DNA of 13,125 nt, from the NCBI GenBank assembly GCA_945867755.1, contig CAMBJN010000025.1:1-13125 (forward strand). Reading direction: 5' to 3'. How positions within the stretch are numbered: position 1 is the first letter of the stretch; each line of letters starts with the position of its first letter. Positions 7,815 through 13,125 of the stretch are shown here, one piece after another. The notes under the pieces are model-generated. The model had not been told where the DNA came from. It did not search any database and saw only the letters and a list, made by a program, of their open reading frames with translations. This stretch comes from Polynucleobacter meluiroseus (GTDB lineage: Bacteria; Pseudomonadota; Gammaproteobacteria; Burkholderiales; Burkholderiaceae). The position numbers were made by a program, and so were the translations under genes.

Positions 7815-8323
7815 CAGAGAGCGCCTGCTTTTGTTTTCTTTTTCAGCTTGCCAGCAATTCTCATTCGCTTTAATGGTGACAAATACTCAACAAACACCTT
7901 GCCCTTGAGGTGGTCCATTTCATGTTGGATACAAACTGCCAACAATCCATCAGCATGTATTTCAAATGATTTTCCATCTAAATTTAATGCGCGAACTTTT
8001 ATCTCGGAAGGACGCAAGACCTCATCAAAAAAATCTGGCACAGACAAACACCCCTCTTGCCAAACTTTCTTTTCTTCACTGCTCCAAATAATTTCCGGAT
8101 TAATGAACGCCTGCAGCTGGTCTCTCTCATCGGACAGATCAATCACGATCACCTGTTGATGAACATCCACCTGAGTAGCAGCCAATCCAATACCGGGGGC
8201 TTCGTACATGGTTTGAGCCATATCAGCCACCAATTGACGGACAGCATCATTCACCGCCACAACTGGTTTTGCAACCGTGTGTAAGCGGGGGTCTGGATAA
8301 CAAAGAATAGGTAATGCAGCCAT
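7814..8323 (-). CDS. def: Peptide deformylase
   Basis: Def removes the formyl group from the N-terminal methionine of new proteins using a bound metal, usually iron. The 169-residue protein has all three signature motifs: GIGLAATQ (44-51), EGCLS with metal ligand C92 (90-94) and HEMDH with ligands H134 and H138 and catalytic E135. The C-terminus is basic (KKKTKAG). It is the first gene of the minus-strand cluster, facing away from dprA across only 74 nt, so its promoter must lie in that gap. The Shine-Dalgarno sequence before the ATG is weak. Confidence 0.97.
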   Translation of the reverse strand: MAALPILCYPDPRLHTVAKPVVAVNDAVRQLVADMAQTMYEAPGIGLAATQVDVHQQVIVIDLSDERDQLQAFINPEIIWSSEEKKVWQEGCLSVPDFFDEVLRPSEIKVRALNLDGKSFEIHADGLLAVCIQHEMDHLKGKVFVEYLSPLKRMRIAGKLKKKTKAGAL

Positions 8324-8379
8324 TTCAGAATATTCTTACAAATTAGTTCATGGTTATCTGATAGTTAACTCAATCTTAA

Positions 8380-8402
8380 TTCATAGACTCCTTGTCTATG
8401 AA
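8380..8402. promoter_or_regulatory. Inverted repeat containing the dprA start codon
   Basis: TTCATAGAC and GTCTATGAA form a perfect 9-bp inverted repeat around the 5-nt loop TCCTT. The proposed dprA ATG (8398-8400) lies inside the second arm and the alternative TTG starts in the loop. In RNA the start would be paired in a hairpin, and no ribosome binding site is visible. As DNA it could equally be a binding site for a dimeric protein in the def-dprA divergent promoter region. Confidence 0.45.
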
Positions 8403-9063
8403 CTCAATTATCGCTGTTAAACAATCGCACACCTATTATCCAAGCAGATTGCTAGATTTGCCTGATGCTCCTCAAGAAATTTACTGCCTGGGAAATCTTG
8501 AGGCATTAAAAATACCCAGCCTTGGCATTGTTGGCTCTCGACAAGCCTCCAAAGAAGGTGTGGCAACTGCCTCTTATTTTGCAAGCGCCATGGTTGATCA
8601 AGGGCTGCTCATCATATCTGGGCTGGCCGAAGGAATCGACTCGGCAGCCCACTTAGGAGCCCTGCAGGCCAGGCCGCTGCTATCAACCATAGCCGTTTGT
8701 GGCACCAGCTTAGATCGGTGCTACCCTCGGAAAAATCAGGATTTATTCAAAACAATCGCCCGTCAAGGCTTGCTGATTTCTGAATATCCTCCGGGCTCCA
8801 TCGTCAAGCCGCACTTTTTTAGACAAAGAAATAGGCTGATTGCCGCGCTGTCATTGGGGATATTGGTGGTTGAGGCAGCCATTCGCTCAGGCTCTCTCAC
8901 AACCGCAAAATATGCCAATGATCTGGGGCGCGAGGTGTTTGCCATTCCAAACTCAATCCACCAACCCCAATCGATGGGGTGTCACCAACTCATTAAGGAG
9001 GGCGCAAAGCTGGTGGGAGGTCCCGGGGATATATTTGAAGAATTAAGGTTTTTTGAAAAATAA
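8398..9063 (+). CDS. dprA: Short, single-domain DNA-processing protein DprA
   Basis: DprA binds single-stranded DNA entering by natural transformation and loads RecA. This form has 221 residues from the ATG used here (223 from a TTG at 8392). It begins just before the Rossmann-like core and ends right after it. Core motifs are present: GIVGSR, SGLAEGIDSAAH, YPRKN, FRQRNRLIAALS, SGSLTTAKYA and GCHQLIKEGAKLV. Most proteobacterial DprA proteins have about 350-400 residues, with an N-terminal SAM-like and a C-terminal winged-helix domain. Both are absent, and stop codons lie in frame just upstream and at the end, so no remnant is fused. The core looks intact, so I call it a gene and not a pseudogene. 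The usual neighbour smg (DUF494) is missing between it and topB. Confidence 0.85.
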   Translation: MNSIIAVKQSHTYYPSRLLDLPDAPQEIYCLGNLEALKIPSLGIVGSRQASKEGVATASYFASAMVDQGLLIISGLAEGIDSAAHLGALQARPLLSTIAVCGTSLDRCYPRKNQDLFKTIARQGLLISEYPPGSIVKPHFFRQRNRLIAALSLGILVVEAAIRSGSLTTAKYANDLGREVFAIPNSIHQPQSMGCHQLIKEGAKLVGGPGDIFEELRFFEK

Positions 9064-9082
9064 CTCATATTTATCAAGTATT

Positions 9083-9096
9083 AATGACTGGTCATT
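9083..9096. repeat. Short palindrome in the dprA-topB gap
   Basis: AATGAC and GTCATT form a perfect 6-bp inverted repeat separated by TG, about 20 nt after the dprA stop. Flanking TATCA and TGATA add some outer symmetry. It could be an operator for topB or be chance; no promoter of convincing quality is visible in the gap. Confidence 0.25.
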
Positions 9097-9115
9097 GATA
9101 TGGGTTTTCTTAATT

Positions 9116-9160
9116 ATTTCCTTCTTTTCCATTTATCGGTTAATAATGAAAAAAGGAAAT
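9116..9160 (+). promoter_or_regulatory. Long imperfect hairpin in the topB leader
   Basis: A pyrimidine-rich arm (9116-9133) pairs with a purine-rich arm (9145-9160) over 16 base pairs, interrupted only by two single-C bulges, around an 11-nt loop. No T run follows it, so it is not a normal intrinsic terminator. It lies 33 nt upstream of the topB start and could affect topB mRNA stability or translation (inference). Confidence 0.45.
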
Positions 9161-9179
9161 TCATTTAATTAGACCCATC

Positions 9180-9186
9180 GGGGAAG
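9180..9186 (+). promoter_or_regulatory. Ribosome binding site of topB
   Basis: GGGGAAG lies 7 nt before a GTG codon and supports that GTG (9194-9196) as the topB start. No ATG is available nearby in this frame. Confidence 0.6.
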
Positions 9187-9193
9187 CTGTCAC

Positions 9194-11806
9194 GTGGCAA
9201 AAACAACTGCTCAAACTGGACCTTTTAAGGCCTTAATCATTGCCGAAAAACCATCGGTTGCGGCAGACATTGCTCGCGCACTTGGCGGATTCACAAAACA
9301 CGAGGATTACTTTGAAAGTGATCAATTTGTGGTTTCTTCTGCTGTTGGACACCTTCTTGAAATAGCAGCCCCCGATACCCATGAAGTCAAAAGAGGTAAA
9401 TGGTCGTTTGCTAACTTACCAGTTATTCCGCCCTACTTTGACCTTCGTCCGATTGCCAAGACAGAGGCGCGCTTAAAAGTTTTACAAAAACTGATCAAAC
9501 GCAAAGACATCGATCGTTTGATCAATGCTTGTGACGCGGGACGAGAGGGCGAACTAATTTTTCGCCTGATTGCACAACACACCAAAGCAACTCAAAAAGT
9601 CGAACGCCTGTGGCTTCAGTCAATGACACCCCAAGCCATTAAAGATGGTTTTGGTAAATTGCGCAGCGATGAAGAGTTGCTCAATCTTGCCAATGCGGCA
9701 CGTTGTCGTTCAGAATCTGATTGGTTAATTGGCATCAATGGCACGCGCGCCATGACCGCCTTTAACAGCAAAAGTGGTGGCTTCTTCTTAACCACCGTAG
9801 GACGTGTTCAAACGCCAACTCTTTCAATCGTGGTCGAAAGAGAAGAGTTGATCAGAAAATTTATCTCTCGAGATTATTGGGAGGTCACTGCTGAATTCAT
9901 TTGTGCAGCCGGTATTTATCAAGGCAGATGGTTTGACCCGAAATTTAAAAAAGATTCTAAAGACGCTAATGCTGATCCTGAGAAAAGGGACAGTCGCTTA
10001 TGGAGTGAGGCGGCGGCTGCAAGCATTGTTGCCGCCTGTCACGATAAGGCTGGCAAAGTTCGTGAAGAGTCAAAGCCCAGCTCTCAAGCAGCCCCGCAGC
10101 TTTTTGACTTAACAAGCTTGCAACGTGAAGCGAACGCTAGATTCGGCTTCTCGGCCAAAAACACTTTGGGCTTGGCTCAAGCCTTATATGAAAGACACAA
10201 GGTTCTTACTTATCCAAGAACTGATTCACGTGCCTTGCCAGAAGACTATCTCCCAACGGTCACCAGCACCTTAGAAATGCTGGCCGAAAGTTCAGATAAC
10301 TACTATCCGCACGCCTCACAAATCTTGAATAGCTCTTGGGTAAAGCCCAATAAAAAGATTTTTGACAACAGCAAAATTTCTGATCACTTTGCGATCATCC
10401 CAACCCTTCAGGCGCCCAAAAATCTTTCAGAGCCTGAACAGAAACTTTATGACTTGGTGGTACGTCGTTTCATGGCGATATTTTTCCCGTCAGCTGAATT
10501 CAAGGTCACCACTCGTATCACCGAGGTAAACGGCCATCTGTTTAAAACAGATGGCAAGATTTTGATCAATCCGGGTTGGTTGGCGGTTTATGGAAAATCA
10601 TCACAGGATGACAAAGAACTTGTGGTGGTTGCTGAGAATGAAAAGGTTCAAACTGAGTCTGTTAAGCCAAGCCCACTGAAGACAAAGCCTCCGGCACGCT
10701 ATACCGAGGCAACACTCTTGTCTGCCATGGAAGGTGCTGGCAAACTCATTGATGACGAAGACTTTAGAGAGGCGATGTCAGAAAAAGGTCTGGGTACGCC
10801 TGCCACTAGGGCCGCGATCATTGAGGGTTTGCTATACGAAAAATACATGGTGCGCGAAACAAGAGAAATTATTCCAACTGCCAAAGCCTTTCAGTTGATG
10901 ACCTTATTGCGTGGCCTAGGGGTTGAAGAATTAACTCACCCAGAATTAACGGGTAACTGGGAGCACAAACTTTCGTTGATGGAAAAAGGTCAAATTGATC
11001 GCAACACCTTCATGCAAGAAATTGCGCAAATCACTCAGCGAATTGTTAAGCGCGCCAAAGAATATGACAGCGATACGATTCCTGGTGACTATGCGGATCT
11101 AAAAACACCCTGCCCACATTGCGGCGGCTTGGTCAAAGAAAACTATCGTCGCTTTGCTTGTGAAAAATGTGGCTTTTCTATCAGTAAAATACCTGGCGGT
11201 CGCCCTTTTGAGTATCACGAAGCCGAGGAATTCATTAAGAATAAAGAGATCGGCCCGCTACAAGGTTTCAGAAGCAAAATGGGGCGCCCATTTGCTGCGA
11301 TCATTAAATTGGTTTCTATTCCGGAAGATGACAAAGACTACCCGAATGCAGGCTACAAGCTTGAGTTTGATTTTGGCAATAGCGGTGAAGACAACAATGA
11401 AGAGGTTGACTTTACTGGTCAAGCCTCTTTGGGTGCCTGTCCTAAATGCTCGAGTGCTGTGTATGAACATGGCATGAAATATCTCTGCGAACGAAGTGTT
11501 GGTCCCAATAAAGCCTGTGATTTTTCTACTGGCAAAGTTGTCTTGCAACAAGAGATTTCACAAGAACAGGTGTCCAAGCTTTTGAGTGAAGGTAAAACAG
11601 ATTTACTCACCAATTTCAAATCATCAAGAACTGGGCGGGGCTTTAAAGCATATTTGGCACGTCAACCAGACGGCAAAATCGGCTTTGAATTTGAAGCGCC
11701 AGCCAAAAAGCGGGCTGGCAGCAAAGAAGAAACCAAGTCTTCTGATAAGCCCAAGCCAGTCAAGCGAGCGCCCGCAAAAAAGCGATCGTCTAAAAAAGCG
11801 GAGTGA
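9194..11806 (+). CDS. topB: DNA topoisomerase III (type IA)
   Basis: This is an 870-residue type IA topoisomerase that relaxes or decatenates DNA through a transient 5'-phosphotyrosine link. The TOPRIM domain starts with LIIAEKPSVA (catalytic E18) and has the acidic motif DAGREGELIFR (114-124). The active-site tyrosine is Y340 in LTYPRTDS. The AEKPS start and DAGREGE motif mark TopB, not TopA. Two cysteine clusters follow: C640/C643/C656/C659, a clear zinc ribbon, and C749/C752/C765/C775, probably a second. A Lys/Ala/Pro-rich basic tail (about 835-870) ends the protein and is likely a DNA-binding extension. It starts at GTG. Its last 145 bases overlap the end of the convergent MnmC-like gene. 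E. coli TopB is 653 residues; the extra length is the C-terminal ribbon and tail region. Confidence 0.95.
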   Translation: MAKTTAQTGPFKALIIAEKPSVAADIARALGGFTKHEDYFESDQFVVSSAVGHLLEIAAPDTHEVKRGKWSFANLPVIPPYFDLRPIAKTEARLKVLQKLIKRKDIDRLINACDAGREGELIFRLIAQHTKATQKVERLWLQSMTPQAIKDGFGKLRSDEELLNLANAARCRSESDWLIGINGTRAMTAFNSKSGGFFLTTVGRVQTPTLSIVVEREELIRKFISRDYWEVTAEFICAAGIYQGRWFDPKFKKDSKDANADPEKRDSRLWSEAAAASIVAACHDKAGKVREESKPSSQAAPQLFDLTSLQREANARFGFSAKNTLGLAQALYERHKVLTYPRTDSRALPEDYLPTVTSTLEMLAESSDNYYPHASQILNSSWVKPNKKIFDNSKISDHFAIIPTLQAPKNLSEPEQKLYDLVVRRFMAIFFPSAEFKVTTRITEVNGHLFKTDGKILINPGWLAVYGKSSQDDKELVVVAENEKVQTESVKPSPLKTKPPARYTEATLLSAMEGAGKLIDDEDFREAMSEKGLGTPATRAAIIEGLLYEKYMVRETREIIPTAKAFQLMTLLRGLGVEELTHPELTGNWEHKLSLMEKGQIDRNTFMQEIAQITQRIVKRAKEYDSDTIPGDYADLKTPCPHCGGLVKENYRRFACEKCGFSISKIPGGRPFEYHEAEEFIKNKEIGPLQGFRSKMGRPFAAIIKLVSIPEDDKDYPNAGYKLEFDFGNSGEDNNEEVDFTGQASLGACPKCSSAVYEHGMKYLCERSVGPNKACDFSTGKVVLQQEISQEQVSKLLSEGKTDLLTNFKSSRTGRGFKAYLARQPDGKIGFEFEAPAKKRAGSKEETKSSDKPKPVKRAPAKKRSSKKAE

Positions 11807-12897
11807 CGTATTTCTTCCGCCAGGTGTTCTGTGAACATCTGGTGGGCGAGCGCAGACCACATCACGCCTCTTGATCCTAGCGCGGTCAAGATATACAAAC
11901 CGGGGTAACCTTTAACTGGACCCATGATTGGCAGACGATCGCTGGCCACGCAACGTATTCCAACGAACGCATCCACTGGCTCAATTTCTGCAAGGTCACA
12001 TTCTTTGCCCAGCATTTCCCAAATGAGATTTAAGTTTTCTTGATGGCTTTGAGCCCAGACACTTAAATCCTCTTCGTGCTCATCATAGCTAGATCCAACC
12101 ATCCACTGATAAGACCCATCGTTCATTTCAATCGGGGGCAAACAATAAGCCTTGCCAGAAATGGCAACGGTTGGTTGGCGTCTTGCCCAAGAGCTTTCTT
12201 TTTTATAGCTAAAAGTTGATAGTTGTCCGCGAACCGGTTTCAAAGGCAAATCAATTTGTGTTGATGCTGCCAATGATTTAACCCCCAAACCGCTGGCCAG
12301 AAACAATCTGGGCGTCACTCCAATGATTTTTTGCTGTTTGTCGTAAACGATCCAATATTTGTCACGATATGCAATTTTTGTAACCGTGCATGACATTAAT
12401 GCCTGCTGCTGCGTTAGCAGAGAGAATGCGTTCTCACAGATTTGCTTGAGATCGACCCAGCCGCCCTCGGGGAAAAATGTGCCCGCCAATGACACCCCGC
12501 ACAGCGCTTTGGCTTCGTCTGCGGAAATTACTTTGGCCTTTTCAAAGCTAAACCCTTGTGATAGTAGGCGCTCACTCATTAGATTTTTATCGTGATTCTC
12601 TACATTTCTAGCCAGATGCAAAACGCCGCCACCGGACCAATAATTTGCCCAGATTTGCTTGGCCTCGTTGAATGCAATCATGCTCAAACGTTGAAGCCGC
12701 GATGCACCACGACCAATATAGGGGTGACAAAGTGCGCCATCATGCCCGCTGGTGCCCTGAGCAGGCAATTCTCCGGAATCTATCGCCAAAAAGTTACTTA
12801 AGTTATTGTTTTTTAATGACTTTATGATCGAAGCGCCTGCAATGCCTCCGCCAATCACAATTGCATCATAGGTTTGGGAGGGGGTTGGCATACTCAT
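11662..12897 (-). CDS. mnmC: FAD-dependent oxidoreductase resembling the MnmC C-terminal domain
   Basis: This 411-residue flavoprotein of the DAO family is most like the oxidase half of MnmC, which converts cmnm5(s2)U34 to nm5(s2)U34 in tRNA. It has an N-terminal dinucleotide-binding motif (VIGGGIAG, 14-21), a GHDGALCHPYIGRG segment where MnmC has its substrate-loop motif, and an MnmC-like end, RCVASDRLPIMGP (315-327) then LGSRGVMWSAL (340-350). E. coli MnmC is a fusion with a methyltransferase (MnmD); no such domain is present here. About 20 extra residues follow the GSRG motif, and the last 48 residues are encoded antisense to the topB tail, so the C-terminus may have been extended by loss of an older stop. 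AAAGG precedes the first ATG by 7 nt. A role as another DAO-type oxidase cannot be excluded. Confidence 0.75.
   Translation of the reverse strand: MSMPTPSQTYDAIVIGGGIAGASIIKSLKNNNLSNFLAIDSGELPAQGTSGHDGALCHPYIGRGASRLQRLSMIAFNEAKQIWANYWSGGGVLHLARNVENHDKNLMSERLLSQGFSFEKAKVISADEAKALCGVSLAGTFFPEGGWVDLKQICENAFSLLTQQQALMSCTVTKIAYRDKYWIVYDKQQKIIGVTPRLFLASGLGVKSLAASTQIDLPLKPVRGQLSTFSYKKESSWARRQPTVAISGKAYCLPPIEMNDGSYQWMVGSSYDEHEEDLSVWAQSHQENLNLIWEMLGKECDLAEIEPVDAFVGIRCVASDRLPIMGPVKGYPGLYILTALGSRGVMWSALAHQMFTEHLAEEIRHSAFLDDRFFAGARLTGLGLSEDLVSSLLPARFLAGASNSKPILPSG
11817..11845 (+). terminator. Strong stem-loop just after the topB stop, inside the convergent gene
   Basis: Thirteen base pairs (11817-11829 with 11833-11845, two of them G-U as plus-strand RNA) close a 3-nt loop, beginning 11 nt after the topB stop. 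No T run follows, so it is not a textbook intrinsic terminator, but it could protect or define the topB mRNA 3' end. The same bases encode about residues 351-360 of the MnmC-like protein, so the symmetry could also be incidental. Confidence 0.4.
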
Positions 12898-12912
12898 GGG
12901 AGCCTTTATAAT
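12885..12912 (+). promoter_or_regulatory. Near-consensus sigma-70 promoter of the M23-like gene
   Basis: TTGGCA (12885-12890, five of six consensus bases) is separated by 16 nt from a perfect TATAAT (12907-12912). The expected start point near 12919 leaves a leader of roughly 20 nt before the ATG at 12941. The -35 lies within the first codons of the divergent MnmC-like gene. Confidence 0.75.
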
Positions 12913-12935
12913 GCATGACTGATCAAACTGAACAA
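12906..12935 (-). promoter_or_regulatory. Possible divergent promoter of the MnmC-like gene
   Basis: On the minus strand TTGTTC (12930-12935) and TTATAA (12906-12911) are 18 nt apart. The -10 occupies nearly the same bases as the plus-strand TATAAT, so the two promoters would compete. The start point would fall at or just before the Shine-Dalgarno sequence, giving an almost leaderless mRNA, which weakens the call. Confidence 0.35.
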
Positions 12936-12940
12936 CTTTT

Positions 12941-13125
12941 ATGCAGCTAATGTGGGTTTCCGGTCCAACGGGCCGGGTACGAAAAATATCGATTACCTTA
13001 AGAACCGTTTCAATTGCGGTTGGTATTCTCGCGGCGCTTTTAGTTGCTGCGGGTGGTATTTTGCATTTCGTTGGCTTGAGAATTGCAATTGAAGCAAGGC
13101 CTGATTTAGCCAGAGCATTGGGCGG
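12941..13125 (+). CDS. Membrane-anchored protein, probable M23 peptidase (5' part only)
   Basis: Only the first 61 codons are in the window and the frame runs off the right edge. A short polar N-terminus (MQLMWVSGPTGR) is followed by one strongly hydrophobic segment (about 22-46, ending HFVGLR) and then ARPDLARALGG. This single N-terminal anchor, with the RIAIE...LARALGG pattern, matches what I recall of the start of M23 (LytM-type) cell-wall metallopeptidases in Burkholderiales. The catalytic domain lies outside the window, so the assignment rests on the anchor alone. The start ATG has no clear ribosome binding site but follows a near-consensus promoter at a short distance; a second ATG is three codons on. 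Confidence 0.6.
   Translation, partial: MQLMWVSGPTGRVRKISITLRTVSIAVGILAALLVAAGGILHFVGLRIAIEARPDLARALG

Noticed and set aside
9116..9160. Rho-independent terminator of dprA
   Set aside because: The stem has few G-C pairs, carries bulges and is not followed by a T run.
9194..11806. TopA (topoisomerase I) instead of TopB
   Set aside because: The start motif LIIAEKPSVA and the DAGREGELIFR motif are of the topoisomerase III type, despite the length and zinc ribbons reminiscent of TopA.
1..13125. CRISPR array, insertion sequence, toxin-antitoxin or defence genes
   Set aside because: I saw no regularly spaced repeats, terminal inverted repeats with a transposase, or small paired genes anywhere in the window.

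Overview
This 13.1 kb window looks like chromosomal DNA of a beta-proteobacterium of the order Burkholderiales, most likely a Polynucleobacter-like, AT-leaning freshwater member. That placement is my inference. It rests on the gene order def-fmt-htpX-rsmB-DUF4390-ntrY-ntrX, on the linked dprA and topB genes, and on the look of the proteins. I could not run a search to confirm it. Nothing suggests a plasmid, phage, insertion sequence or CRISPR array.

Layout. Positions 1-100 hold a short unassigned edge and a hairpin terminator. A minus-strand tRNA-Phe(GAA) with encoded CCA and its own promoter follows. From about 8.3 kb leftwards, one tightly packed minus-strand cluster reads def, fmt, htpX, rsmB, a DUF4390 exported protein, ntrY, ntrX and a ModA-type periplasmic binding protein. 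Junctions are mostly overlaps or gaps of 2-23 bases; the exception is 97 bases between fmt and htpX, where htpX has its own good ribosome binding site. Diverging from def at 8.4 kb are plus-strand dprA (a single-domain short form) and topB (topoisomerase III). A minus-strand FAD oxidoreductase resembling the C-terminal domain of MnmC converges on topB, and the two genes share about 145 bases tail to tail. At the right edge a plus-strand membrane-anchored protein begins, probably an M23 peptidase, behind a near-consensus sigma-70 promoter.

Function. def and fmt handle the formyl group at protein N-termini. rsmB methylates 16S rRNA and the MnmC-like enzyme probably modifies tRNA wobble uridine. 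HtpX is a membrane quality-control protease. NtrY/NtrX are a membrane sensor kinase and its regulator; this NtrX lacks the sigma-54 ATPase domain. DprA and TopB act on DNA. Most of this is conserved housekeeping.

I did not find a new multi-gene system. The points worth a second look are: the apparently non-standard start of rsmB inside the htpX stop, the reduced DprA with no smg gene before topB, the antisense overlap of topB and the oxidoreductase with a strong stem-loop just after the topB stop, the NtrX without AAA+ domain next to an orphan Asn-type ModA, and several palindromes at gene starts.
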